From Pleurodeles waltl (Eukaryota; Chordata; Amphibia; Caudata; Salamandridae): 64,000 nucleotides of DNA. Position numbers and translations under genes: made by a program. Within the stretch, counting starts at the first letter, position 1; each line of letters opens with the position of its first letter. The stretch spans positions 753,513,823-753,577,822 of the forward strand of contig NC_090438.1 in assembly GCF_031143425.1 (NCBI RefSeq). Reading direction: 5' to 3'. Below the pieces are notes generated by a model that did not search any database, was not told the DNA's origin, and saw nothing but the letters and a program-made list of their open reading frames with translations. Below, piece by piece: positions 23,889-35,900 of this stretch.

Positions 23889-24076
23889 TCAGTCTTCTTT
23901 TGTACCGCTAGAGGGACCGCTGTTCTCGTCCCCCAGTATTGAAGGAGTTTGCAGGATCGCCTGTACCATACTGTCATCAAAACTAAGATCCTTGTAGGTC
24001 AGACATGTTTACCACCAGATATAGTCTATCGGGGTGTACTGGAAAAAAGCCCCGTAGCCAGAAGGCTACTCTAAAT

Positions 24077-25087
24077 CATCAAACAACAGCAAAGGAGGGG
24101 CAATGTGGGAGATTCGGAGAAAACAACTCCTGGTCCAGTGTGTAAGTCTCCCAATAGTAGATAATGGTTTTTAATAATATAATAATCCTTGCATTCTATG
24201 TGTCACTTAGAGTTTTTTTGTGTTTATATGTGTATATGTTTAGATCATAGTGGATTTCTGAGCCTGATGCTTCCCTGATGGGGCCCACCAGCAATGTTTG
24301 GAGGGTAAGCATTGATTTACCTTCACCAGTTGTTACTTATTAGTCTGTCACCATGGCACCTTGGTCACCTGGCACCTTTTTGGGATTCTCCATGAGGGTA
24401 TAGGACAACTGTTTGGGTAGAAATAAATACAACTGTTGATGATTAAGTAATTCCTTGATATTGGTTTCCTTTTTACCTTTTAGGTTTCTGACTTCCCTAG
24501 TAGGGAACTCAAATTTATTTTTTCCACAAGCATTTTTTCATAAGGATTAGGTACGTTCTAAGGTCCTGAAGAATCGCATGAGATCATTTTTTACTTAAAA
24601 TAGCGAGAAACATGTTGACCCTTTGATTGAGTGACACAAGAAATCTGTGTTCTCTCCCTTTGTGCCTTTCTCACAACGAGATTTAGTAAATTGTATGTAT
24701 TTTTTGTTTAGGGAGCGTAGACATTATTTTACCACATCCCTGTGCTTTGTTTTTAATCATGTCAGGGGTATCAATATCAGAATAAAGAATGAATTTTTAC
24801 CTCTAGTCATTTTTAACTTTTTTCTACACCAAACCTTTTTTCACGTCTTGACCGGTTTCACATCATTTTTTCAAAAGATCTCTGGCAAAGACCCCCCCCC
24901 TTGTGGGGCCCGTCAGGCATTGCAGTGCCGGCCTGACGAGGAGCATGGCCCTATGATGAAGCATGTCACCAGAAGGTGAGTGAGGGCTCTTGCTTCAAGC
25001 ATATTGCTTGCCCTTCTTTGGGAAACCTTTGGTCTAGAGAACCCCCCACGTTTTTGCTGTGTTGGATCTGTGTGTATATATTTTTTG
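24077..25087 (-). repeat. Right arm of the Penelope-like element
   Basis: Two parts meet near 24163. The left part (24077-24162) copies 18846-18930 in direct orientation, and the right part (24165-25087) is the reverse complement of about 18930-19855. The junction is abrupt (AATAGTAGATAATGG). This mixture of direct and inverted terminal repeats suggests a template-switching or partial tandem intermediate, which is described for Penelope-like elements. Confidence 0.8.
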
Positions 25088-25101
25088 GTTGAACTAATCT
25101 A
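25088..25101. repeat. Right target-site duplication of the Penelope-like element
   Basis: GTTGAACTAATCTA pairs with the copy at 18831-18844, with one mismatch in 14. Confidence 0.65.
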
Positions 25102-25289
25102 ACCATTTGCTCTTAAAAAAGTGTTGTCTCTGTAACTTCCCAGGAACTAAAATTTCACAATAATTTGATCCATTTTGTCTCCATCTAGGAAAATCGAGCC
25201 CGGTTTTAAGTTTCATGTTTATTCTATGTAAATAGATTAAATAAAGTTGAAATTAAATCCATTGCCTGGATAGCAATTGCTTACAACCA

Positions 25290-27960
25290 TAATTTATTTA
25301 AAGTACCCACAAAGGATACAGGCTTGATCAATACTGGGGGACAGCGGCTAGACCAATCCTAGATGTTCAGCATATCCACACAAAATCATTCACAAATGGG
25401 ACATTCTGGAATTCCTATCCTGACTTTACGCACTAATGCGTGTAATCTTGTATATACACAAAGAGCCATCAATTATGTCTTTTGCTCTCATTTAAGTGAG
25501 GTGTATGCTAGCCGCAATCAGCCACACCTCAACAACATACCAGGATATCTCCTTCTCACTCCGATTCCCAATCTTCCCTTGGAGGATATTAAGGCCCTGG
25601 ATAGCCCAATCACGCGGGAGGAGCTCCTTGCGGTCCTTCGTAGGATGAAACCCTGCCAAAACTCCGGGGAATGATGGTTTCACAATGAAGTTCTATATCA
25701 AAGACTCAGATATCCTAATAGATAGGTTACTGGAGGTCTTTGAGGATGCTCTCTCCCACACTCCGAGAAGCCATGGTGGTGATGATCCAAAAACCAGGCA
25801 AAGACCCCCCCGCCCTCAGAATATAGACCCATCTCCCTCCTAAATCTTGATGTGAAGATATTTATTAGTGTCCTGGCCAGCCGTCTCCACCGGCAAGTCC
25901 CGTCTATGAGACACTCGGACCAGTCCAGGTTTATTCCAGGGAGAAGTATGTTACACAATTAAAGACAACTATCTCACATTTATCATGCCTCACAACAACT
26001 AGATGGTGTGCATGCACTGGCTTTACTAGATATTTAAACAAGCCTTTGATTCGTTAAACTGGATGTATTTATGGCAGGTCCTGCAAAAAGTTGGATTGGG
26101 TCCCAGGTTTAATCGATGGGTCCACTTATTATATGTGGACCCATGTGACTGTGTTTGAAGTGGAAGATTGGTCTCTGATTTTATGCCCAGTCACCAATTC
26201 TTTTTGCTATTGCAATGAAACCCCTAGAGATGCGACTACGCCAAAAGCTCCACCCAAGGGGGATTGCAGTAGGAGGGACTACCCAGGTGGTGTCTCTTTA
26301 TGCAGATGATGCCTTGGTCTATCTCCAGCACCTGTCCCATTCTGCCCTAGTGCCCATACGGGAGATGCAGGAGTTTGGCAATATCTCTGGGTTACAAGTT
26401 AGCCCTTCTAAGTCTACCTTATACCCTTTGAGTGCATTATTGGGAAGGGATGTGATTAATCTGACCCAGTGGGAATGCCTGGGATGTCCGATTCATCTTG
26501 CCCCCACAGAGTCAGAGTTCCAAGGACTAAATATTGGCAGAGTAAACAAAGGGCTTAAGACATCAGTCCATTTCTGGAGAGACTTACCTCTCTCACTTAT
26601 GGGAAAAATGGCAATACCTAAAATGATCCTACTCTGATGTCTGTAAACTCTCCCAGGTACTTTGTTTAAGATTCCCCGCCATTACTTCCGACAACTTGAC
26701 AGTATATTGGCATATTTACTATGGGCCAATAAATGAAAACGTGTCAGCCTTTCTATGTTTAAAAGACCTTGGTGTCATGGTGGAATTGAGATCCCACACC
26801 TAGAATTGTACTACATTGCTGCACATCTACAGCATGCCATCCACTGGTTGGCTGACGAAAGCTCATGGTAGACACTGCTATTGGAGGATACATACAGAGA
26901 AACAACACTACCCACATTGTTGATGACCGGTTCAAAGACCCCCCGACATACCCTACATAATGCACCAAGTAGCTGAGATGTGGGAGGGGGTGGTCAAGAG
27001 GGTTATCGAAAAGGCCGCATTCGCCCCAGACCTCTTCATTTGGCTACTACAACCCTTTAACAAAATAGATGAATCCATGTCGCTACAGAGCTGGAAGGCT
27101 GGAGGCTGTCTGACACTGGTAGATCTATACCCCACAGAGCACTTCATAACATGCTGATGCAGTAAATGTATTCGCTTTAGAACATGGCCAATTCTTACAA
27201 GATCAGAAACTTTCAGCCATAGCCCATGAGCTATGGCCTGCATTTCCCAATGCCCCACCTAGCTCCAACACTCTTACCACACTACTTGGTATGGCTGGGA
27301 GCCGATGCTTAATCACACATCTATATTGGGCATTACGAGAAGATCTCCTGTTACACCTTCCCCAAATTCATACCAAATGGAAGGAAATGCTGACAGATCC
27401 ATTGACAGATAAAGAGTGGGAGCAAATATATGAGGGGGTCCGCTTTGCCAGTACTAATGCAAAATTTAAACTTATACAATATAAAACTTTATTCACCAAT
27501 CCTACCTTTCTCCCACCACACTAAATATAATTTATCCCACCTGTTCTGATAGGTGTCCCTGCTGCCAACCCTGGTTCGGACTTTATACACATGGCCTGGG
27601 TTTGTGCTGGCCTCTACTCATACTGGCCTCAAGTGGTAGATAATATTAACAGAGTCTCAATATGGACTATAGCAATGGAAACAAGACAATTACAACTGGG
27701 CCTTATCCTGTCCCCTTCTGGCAGGAAACTTAGCAGAAAGGTCCTTGTGTTGGATTTGACCTTGGCAAAATGTCGAATTGCTAGAAAATGGTTAAGTCCT
27801 TCGCCCCTAGGGAGCTTACTGAATGAACTACAGCAGAAGAAATCTGCAAGAAACATTTACGAACTGATGATAAACTAGCAGAGGATTCAACAGCATTGGC
27901 AGCAATGCTGACTGCTCTGAAAGACCCCGCCTCTGAGGACATCACAGATTGTTCATACAA
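25290..27960 (+). pseudogene. L1-like ORF2 relic (RT to C-terminus)
   Basis: Plus-strand pieces follow L1 ORF2 order. LPLEDIKALDSPITREELLA (25363-25674) lies just before RT. An SPSK-containing palm segment with the active-site box SLYADDALVYL and FGNISGLQVSPSK lies at 26215-26637. LPLSLMGKMAIPKMI follows, and a degraded zinc-knuckle region lies near 27550-27640 (HMAWVCAGLYSYWPQVV). Frames change several times and neither an endonuclease nor a clear A tail is present, so this is an old 5'-truncated copy. The catalytic YADD box itself is retained. Confidence 0.75.
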
Positions 27961-28048
27961 TGGGACACCTACCAATGATGCTACATAAGTGTATACTGCC
28001 CTCCAGGATGTATACCTCATCCATATCCATGGAATGCTTCACACAAGA

Positions 28049-29370
28049 GTATGGGGGGTGGCCTTTACTATGTGGCCGTAACCACACAGGCCATAACCAC
28101 ACATATGTTATCACGCTTGCATGAGCCACGCATGTGCCTGAACCACGCATGTGTGTGGTTAAGGCACCAATTCTATGCGTGGTTCAGGCACACAGTCGCA
28201 ACAGATGGGAGAGGAATGGTGGAGCCAGGCTGCGGGGGGGGGGGGGGGGGTTTAGGACAAGGTGGGTAGTTTTTAGGGTTCAGGGCGGGGGGAGGTCAGG
28301 AGGGTCGGGTAGTTTTTTAGATCAGGGCGGGGTAGGTTTTAGGGCTCAGGGTAGTTTTAAGGACTGTGCAGGGTAGGTTTTAGGACAGGGCTGGGTAGGT
28401 TTTAGGGTTGAGGGTGGTGGGGTAGTTTTAAGACAGGGTGTGGTAGGTTTTAGGCTTTAGGGTGGGGTAGTTTTTAGGACAGAGCACAGTAGGTTTTAGG
28501 GCTTGTGGGGGGGTAGTTTTAAGGACAGGGTGGGGTAGGTTGTAGGGTATCAGGCGGGGGGGTCAGGATAGATTTTAGGACAAGGTGTGGTAGGTTTTAG
28601 GGTTCAGGGTGGGGTGGGTCGGGGTAGTTCTTGGGACAGGGCAGGGTAGGATTTAGGGCTCAGGGCAGAGGGGGTCAGGGTAGGTTTTTAGGACAGAGCG
28701 GGGAGGGCTTTAGGGCAGGGCAGGTTTTAGGGTTCAGGTAGTTTTAAGACAGGGCGGGGTATGTTTTAGGGTTCAGGGCAGGGGGGTTGGGGTAGTTTTT
28801 AGGATGGGGTAGGATTTAGGGTTCAGGGTGGGGTAGTTTTTAGGACAGGGTGGGGTAGGTTTCAGGGATTAGGGAGGGCAGTTTTTAGAATTCGGGGTTC
28901 AGGGTAGTTTTTTAGGACAGGGCGGGGTAGGTTTTAGGGTTCAGGGCGGGAGGTTGGGGTAGTTTTTCTTAGGACAGGGCAGGGCAGGTTTTAGGGTACA
29001 GGGCGGGGGATCAGGGTAGTTTTTAGGACAGGTAAGGGTAGGTTTTAGGGTTCAAAGCATGGGTTCGGGGTAGTTTTTAGGACAAGGTGGGGTAGGTTTT
29101 ATGGTTCAGGGCGTGGGGGGCTCAGGGCAGGGGTTGAAGGGGCAGTTTTAAGGCCTGCGGTGTGGTGGATTGCAGAGTATGGTATCAGGTTTAAGGAGGC
29201 GGGGACAATTTACCATGCATGTTCCTTTACCAAGCATGCTCTTACAAGGAAATTAGATGCAAAGGCCTGCGTGGTAAAAGCATGTGTGGTAAATACGCGG
29301 TCGTTGTCGTGACCGCGTTCTTAAGGCTCGTGTGGTTCAGGCATGTTTGAATCCATCATACAACCATACG
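28049..29370. other. Possible non-autonomous transposon holding the minisatellite
   Basis: The left flank of the G-rich array contains a perfect 17-bp inverted repeat (GTGCCTGAACCACGCAT at 28134-28150 and its complement at 28175-28191) plus several CCACGCATGTG-like copies. The right flank holds related words (CATGTGTGGT, GTGTGGTTCAGGCATG near 29328-29345) and a GC-rich hairpin (ACGCGGTC at 29295-29302 with GACCGCGT at 29311-29318). Shared words on both sides suggest one unit with subterminal repeats. True termini and a target duplication were not identified. Confidence 0.4.
28230..29190 (+). repeat. G-rich telomere-like minisatellite array
   Basis: About 960 bp of imperfect tandem units alternate two half-motifs, roughly GGTAGGTTTTAGGGTTCAGG and GGTAGTTTTTAGGACAGGG, with variable runs of G between them. 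The full unit is roughly 55-75 bp. The left edge opens with a run of 17 G (28234-28250). The plus strand is nearly free of C, is rich in TTTTAGGG words, and has obvious G-quadruplex potential. It is not a canonical TTAGGG telomere array. Confidence 0.85.
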
Positions 29371-29743
29371 GGGGGGGGATGGGGGGAAGTGGGATGGGAA
29401 TTCAGGCTGCTGTTACGATCTTGTTGATGAACCATAAGACCGGATACTAACTGACATTAGATATATTCTGCTTGCTGTATAACTTTGAAACATAAATACT
29501 GTTTAATTTTTAAAAAATCATTCAGATATTCGGTAATTATTCAATCCTGGCGAAAATTTGCTGGCACCACTGGAATAGAGAGTAAGTCTGGAGTTGAACA
29601 TGGAACTATTGTGTCACAGGAAATCTCATCTCCCTAAACAACAAATCCATCTTTATCAGGGAAACTACTGGCAAACACGCTGCATGACATTTATGAATAT
29701 AACTTATATGTTTGAATTGTAAGACACTAACTTCAAAACGTAC
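29371..29743. other. RIPK1 intron 3, start
   Basis: From 29743 leftward on the minus strand the sequence is intron, beginning with the donor GTACGT (29743-29738). No other feature was recognised down to the minisatellite flank. The intron probably extends through most or all of the window to the left, since no further RIPK1 exon was found. Confidence 0.5.
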
Positions 29744-29897
29744 CGTTTTCAGTACATCCATCAAGTTTCCCTTTTTCATATACTCCATCACCAGAGAATA
29801 GTTTCCATCTTCTAAGATGAGACCCAGCAACTTCAATACCCGATCATGGTTGAGTCTGTGCATGATCTTGCCTTCTGCTAGAAGTGCATCATTATAC
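29744..29897 (-). CDS. RIPK1: RIPK1 exon (kinase alpha-C helix to gatekeeper)
   Basis: The minus strand encodes, after one base completing a split codon, 51 residues including [20 protein letters not shown] and [18 protein letters not shown]. These are clearly RIPK1 kinase-domain sequence: in the joined numbering the alpha-C glutamate is about residue 68 and the methionine gatekeeper is in VMEY at about residue 97. The exon starts after an AAG acceptor (AG at 29899-29898) and ends ACG before donor GTACGT (29743-29738). Joined to the exon at 36361-36567 it restores a continuous frame (GA + G, then TAT AAT GAT), and the phase-2 junction agrees with the human protein order as I recall it. RIPK1 acts in cytosolic TNF-receptor, necroptosis and apoptosis complexes. 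The polypyrimidine tract at the acceptor is weak because an AATA repeat sits there. Confidence 0.93.
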
Positions 29898-29898
29898 C

Positions 29899-29920
29899 TT
29901 AATAAATAAATAAATAAAAA
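29899..29920. repeat. AATA microsatellite at the RIPK1 acceptor
   Basis: AATAAATAAATAAATA on plus lies immediately outside the exon, so on the transcribed strand the acceptor is preceded by TTTATTTATT rather than a long pyrimidine run. This may vary in length among individuals. Confidence 0.7.
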
Positions 29921-30599
29921 AGAGCACCAAGAAATAAGTTCTAGGACAATCTGATAGAAAAGCAAGCAGGTGTATTAAGCATTAGGAGATTGATTTTGGT
30001 GTCTAAATCAAACTTTTAGTGTGAGAATCGGTTCCCATACAATAAAATACATCAATAAACGGAAATAATAAATCACAAGGTTAATAATTCAATCACAATA
30101 GTAGCAAAACCTAGCACACAAAACTCTAGAGTGGTGAACAGCATTTGTCAACCGATCAAACAGACCCCATGAAAAGGCTCATATCAATGTATATTTTTTT
30201 TTTACCATGCTACATTGTAATATAACGTAATTTGCTTAGTCACACTGGCATCAAAATGAGCATTGTAATTTCATTCAATCTGAGCATTTTGGCCCAGAAG
30301 CTTAATAATAGGTCAGACCAGAGGGTGAGGATTATGCTTTATTTTTACTTTATTAACAGCAGCCACTACATATTTCCTACAAGTCACAAAGAAAATACGT
30401 ATTTCCTAACAGCCAGTGGCAGTCCAAATTCTTATACACCTTCGCAGAGAGACACAGGTCCCTTCTAATCAAGATCAACCCAAAAGCTGAAAATGTCAGA
30501 GACAGGTCCAATATCTGAAGGTGGTCCATTTGGCAACCCATTACCGATGAACTTCAGTTCCCGTGTCAAGACCCATAACTCCATAAAGACATTTTTGGC

Positions 30600-32960
30600 C
30601 TAAGGTTGTCAGATGGGCTACTCGAAGATGAGGGTATTCTGCTGGCCGTCTCCCACATCAAGGCTCTCAAAGGGGTCAGACACACCACTGTGGACAATGG
30701 CAGATCACTCCCGCTTTGGAGGTCTCCATCACAAATAGAGGATGAAGTTCCAGCGCCTCCTTCAGAAGTGCCAATACTGCAGGGAACCGATATTCTGCCA
30801 AGTTGCTTGTCTTCTTCCCTTGTAAGCGTATGGGTTATTTTAGCACTATTTTTTCACAAGTGGCAGGAGCTAACTAACAATGCATTGGTTCCTTCAGTTC
30901 ATCAGGAGTTTCCAATTGTAGTTTGACTGCATGACAAGGCAATGGCGAAGGTCCAAATCTATCATTTTTACAGGGGAAAAGTCCAAAATTAGAGATCAGG
31001 AGGTAGCAGGTCTGGAACTGAAGAGCGCTGATGTACAGGCAGTATCTCACTCCAGAGGATTCATCAGCAACATCTTCTTAGTTCAGAAGAAGGGCAAGGA
31101 TTTCCGTCTCATAAGCAACCTCAGAGAAATAAACAAATCGGTGGTCATCTGACATTTTAAAATTGAGGCGATTCCCCTGCTCAGGCAAGAAGACTGGACG
31201 GTGTAGTTGGATTTGAAGGACGCATACCTGGCATTACCAATGTTACAAACTCATTGTAAATTCCTGCAGTTCCAGTGTGGACACAAGACCTCAGAGTTCA
31301 AAGACTAAACTTCGGCCTTCCATTTGCACCGTGGTGCTTTACAAAGGTCCTATGACCAGTAATGGAATTTCTGTTTACGTGAGATAGGTGCATAATTTAT
31401 CTCAACAACATTCGGATTATTCATCAATGTCTGCACAGACTATCAGAACATTGATGGTCGCGGTGTTACAAGACCTGGGTTTGGTGATCAAACAAGAGAA
31501 ATTGGGGGTCACTCCAACGCAACTGACTGAGTTTCTGGGTACTGTGGTGTACTCAATACAAGCAATACTCAAATTATGGACTACAAAAATGATATACATG
31601 AAGTAAGAACTGAGACAAGCCCTGACCAGACCCAAAATATTGTTTTGACAGCTATCAAGCTACCAATGATAGCAGGGTTCTTGGCTTCGCAGATCCAGCC
31701 TACATTTCCAGGACCACTACATTATTGAGCAATGTAATGACTGAAAGCCATCCACCTCACAAGAGGGCTAAAATACACTGGATCTGTGGACCTCACAGAG
31801 GGCACCAGAGAAGAAATTCACAGCTGGCTTCACCATATGTAAGCATGAATCTGGAAGGGCATTGGATCAATGTCCGACCTGATTATAGATTCGGATACCA
31901 GCAGGTGAGGTTAGGCAAAGGGTTAAGTGAAATGAGTGTCCTTCTCTAGATGGACAACATCTCAGTGATAAACTACATAAACCACTGGGCATAAATCACT
32001 TGGGAGGTTTAGTGGGTGGGGTGGTGGGGGGGGGGGGGGGGTTGGGGAAGAAACCCATTCACAACTGCTTGCCAAAATGGCCAAGAGTTCTGACATTTGT
32101 GCCTGGGCACCAGCTGAAGGTTACAGCAGAATTTGTGCTGAGACATCGGAACGACAGCAGATTGCCAATCACAGCACTTGGAGGATGCCAGAGCCTGTAA
32201 ATTACACACAGGTGGATTTCGGGCCCTCGTGGTGTTACTGTATCCATGTCACATTGACCTTTTTGCCTCCAGACCAGGCCATCAGTTTCCAAATTATTAC
32301 AGTTGGAAACTGGATCCTATAAGCAGCAGCAATGGATGATTTCCTTCAGTTGCGGTTCCCGTAAATCAAGTATGGCTTTCCCCCTTTTGCTATGACTGCG
32401 AGGGTGGCAGGTAAAGTGACGAAGCAAAAGGCAAACTTGCTACTGATCATCCACATTTGGAAGCCTTAAGTGTGGTTCCCAGTTCTGGTGCAATGTTCCT
32501 GTGATTCACTGATCCATCTCACCCAACTTCAGAGCATTTTGTTGGGTCTGCAGGGGGAATACATCCCCTGGTACCACACGGTTCGCTTCGGCTTATGGGT
32601 AGGAAGATTACAGGAAGTGTTAGACGGTCCCTAAGCCTCTCTAAACAAGCTCGGAGTCTCATTAGGAAGGCTTGGTGTGAGGCATGGTCAAGTGATATAA
32701 ATTGCCTTGGAGTGGATGGGCATTTTAGAGTCTGGAATGGGAAATGGATTTTGTCACGGAATGTCACAGGTTAGAAAACACTTTTAGAACGGCCTCTCAG
32801 CATCCCATATGTGCATAAATGGTGGGAACATTAGCAAACATTAGTTAGTGAACAGACTGCTGAGGAGTGTGCTATTGTTGGGATCCCCGGTGCTTAAGTA
32901 TTCTCATCCTTGGGATGTCAATAAAGTCTCTCAGAGAAACATAATGAGTGAGCATTCAGA
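30600..32960 (+). mobile_element. Decayed DIRS-type tyrosine-recombinase retrotransposon
   Basis: Plus-strand pieces in shifting frames match DIRS RT/RNase H. They are a segment like FHKWQELTNNALVPSVHQEF (near 30850), then SRGFISNIFLVQKKGKDFRL and ISNLREINKSV (31040-31150), and VxLDLKDAYLALPM (near 31205). KAIHLTRGL and LTEGTREEIHSWL follow at 31745-31850, the RNase H-like DNISVINYINHWA at 31953-31990, and DLFASRPGHQFPNYYSWKLD near 32260-32320. A possible start of the tyrosine recombinase lies near 32620-32760 (KQARSLIRKAWCEAWSSDI). The order fits DIRS1-like elements. It is inserted in a RIPK1 intron antisense to the gene. A G16 run at 32026-32041 interrupts it. Ends were not found. Confidence 0.75.
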
Positions 32961-35900
32961 AAGGTGTTATCGTGTGATTTGTGATGCCTCTTAGTTTAAT
33001 ATCATGCAAAAACCTTCTGGTGCCTAATCCTCCCATGAAGGAGGTTCAATTTGCATAGAATCACAATCTCAATTTCATATTCTCAATTTCCAGAAAAACC
33101 ATATCAAATGCTAGAGTGATTTCATACCCAGAATTTAATGACTCTCCAAACTTTGTGTAGTCAGATGCATTAATGTTTGTGAAACAATGATGGAGGAATT
33201 TAGGTGTCAGAAAGTTAATCAATTCCCCATCAAAATTAAATTGCCTTTCAAAACTGTATCCTCTCTAATCGTAGCCAGATGGGTTAAATGGATAAAGCAA
33301 GATGCAGGTGTAGACACTTGCAGTTTTGGTGCATGATCAGCAAGGGGGTCCCTTAACATTCAAGGCATTCTCTATGTGGGGTCTCGAAGGGAGGATGTTA
33401 TGAAGATGGCCGACCGGTAATATGCTTGCATTTTCAAACATTTCTACTTCAAGCCAGTGGCAGAACTGGCTTTGTTCTTCATATACAAGCTTCAAACTAC
33501 CATATTTCTCACCTCCGGTCATGACAAAGATTATAAAATGTCCTAGCTAACATAAAGGAAGGTTTTCAATTATATTCAGGACATGGAGGTGAGGACTAGC
33601 CCACTTTGCACATATAGTAAGAGGCATATCTGTTTTTATGACCCAAGCCGATAAAGTTTAAGGAGTACGTATGAGGTTAATGCCTAATAACAGAGAACAA
33701 TATATTGTTATTGTATGAATTGCTATTGTATGATAAACACAGGTTTGATAACGTATAATATAATTTAACTATGACGTAATCTTGATAATTTATGTTAAAA
33801 TGGAACGTTGTTCTTGTAGGCACAAATCAAAAACATTGAAGTACAAAGAAAGCATAAAACTTCAGCTCGCAAAAATAAACACAATTGGATGCTAGCCAGA
33901 ATGGAATACATATAAGGATACGGACGGTTACTGGCGATTAGGAAATTAATTTTTCCCTGTTCCTCATGGGAAATATAGAGTGTTGTGTTACTGTGAGTTA
34001 AAGAAGCGAAGAGAAAGAAAGCATAAACCTCAACTTCAAAAGATTCCATTAGCTTGGAAATTTTATATTCTTGACTAGACAATTATTACCAGTTGACTAT
34101 TTATCGGAAGAATAGTTTGTGAATCCAGTCGTTCCTCTTCACAGCTTTACGAGTCACTTTACTTGCAATGGAAGGCTTCTAGTTTCCTAATTGCCCCTGT
34201 ATACAGTAAACCAATTTAAAAAGCAAACAGTTTGTGGAGAAGAAAACCCAAGAGGCCTGTAGCAATCAGGAGATGCAGTTTACTCAGGTAAAAGGGAGGG
34301 AACATGTTAGCCACTTGCTAGTTCATAACTCAGTTCTCCACGTAAGCCATTTCCAAAATACAACCTTTCATTCACTTTTATCCAGTACCAGATTCCATCC
34401 TTCTCCCTCCTCAAAATAACAAAAAGTAAAAATGATACATATTAGATTTACAAATCACCCACTCTCATAAAATTAACCTAACAGACTTACAGGGAAGAGA
34501 GAAAACAAGGAAATATATTTCGGTCAGTCTCCTGGGATGAAATTCCATTGAGATAATGCTAAGGCGGGAAATCTTCCATAAAGCACCCAGAAATCTATCA
34601 TGCTCCCAGAAAATGGGGGATTTTCTTTTGGAAAGATGATGGAACATGACAATCTGACAAAGTTTTTCCAAGGTTAGTGTGCATAAAGCATTGGGGTGCT
34701 AAAACGACCAGATCTGTCACAACTCACTCTGAACAGTCACCAGTACACAAAAATAGAATGAATGCTAGCCACAATATTATAAAAGGATATAAGCCAACTC
34801 TTACTTAAAAGTAATATGTACAATAGACTGAAATGCCTTATGTCTAAGACCGTTCAAAATCTTCTTTTTGTGTATGAACTGTGAGATTATTTGGAACATG
34901 CACATGCTAGATATTATGCCTCTTTCGCAAACAAATTTGTAGTACCTTCTTTTACTATTTCTGGTCAGTGCATTAAGGCTACAAATGTTCCAATAAACCA
35001 TTGAAAAGAGGCGCATTCATGGTTCTACCGAACGAACACCTATATATTTACAGATGTGTGCTCTAGGCAACACAAAATCTAATTTTTCATTCAAGGGTGG
35101 AGAGTAATTCTAATTCATCACAGAAATGGTGCAATTGTAGGTACATTGACATTTCATTTGTCTTTCTTAACTGTGCGTTGTACAAACTTAAAATGTTATC
35201 CAACAACTGGAAATTCTGAAATAAGTGGGCCTCTTCATTAGAAATTATTGGATAGGTCTCCAGTGGCATTGAACTATAAATAAGCCATCCGGTAACTAGG
35301 CTACAGAACGTAATGTACACTCTTTCACCCCATGTTATTGGTCAATGTTTCTTCTGAACCACTGAGGCAGCACATGATTTGCAGACACTGAAAGAAAGAC
35401 TGAAATCAACTTGGATGCCATTCACATAGAACCGAAGTGGCAAAAGCACTTGAGCTAGACTAAAACTTTGTTATTTTAAAGGAAAAGCCTTTGGAGCTCA
35501 ACTCACCCATCAACAGATCCACACATTCACTGGCTGCTGCCATTCAAGTGAAACGAAATGTGCCCCCTCTGTGCGGAACTGTTGTTTGGAAGGTTACTAA
35601 ACTGTGATTTGAGAATTCATGTCACAAAGAACATTCCTCAGAGTTTTATGTTTTTGCTTCCCAAAATGGTTTTATGCTACATCTCAAGAAAAGAATGGGA
35701 ACAGAGAGATTACAAATGTGACAGTCTATTCTCATGCCATTTCTCTTTCTGTGTGTTTGGGGATTTCAAGAGTCCCTAGAATGGTTCTTATTTTTTGCCT
35801 TCAACTTCACAGAGTGTTTCTATGTCGTATGTGATATGCGTGGCCCTTTGTATAACAAAGAACTAGCTGGTGAAGCAATGGATGGATCGACTCTCGAAGT

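Larger units (their letters stand above)
18845..25087 (-). mobile_element. Penelope-like element, full length but inactive
   Basis: A 6.2-kb element on the minus strand has an upstream ORF (23088-23888), a reverse transcriptase plus GIY-YIG endonuclease ORF (20875-23274), and long related arms at both ends. The combination of an RT related to telomerase RT with a C-terminal GIY-YIG domain is diagnostic of Penelope-like elements. Flanking 14-bp near-identical sequences indicate a target duplication. The arms match each other partly in direct and partly in inverted orientation, as known for Penelope-like elements. Stops, two frameshifts and a changed RT active site make this copy non-functional. 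A related end fragment occurs at 39640-39800. Confidence 0.85.

Noticed and set aside
24900..24975. CTGACGA and GATGAAG words in the Penelope arm, suggesting a hammerhead ribozyme as known from some Penelope-like elements
   Set aside because: The CUGANGA core is present once, but no paired stem II followed by GAAA and no cleavage-site strand could be fitted, and the 39.7-kb copy lacks the core.
28230..29190. Interstitial telomere
   Set aside because: Units contain TTTTAGGG words but the period is about 55-75 bp with alternating half-motifs, not TTAGGG.
1..29743. Later RIPK1 exons (catalytic loop, DLKPEN-type motif) on the minus strand
   Set aside because: Scanned by eye for the expected motif and found none. 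They may lie beyond the window or be missed, so none is annotated.
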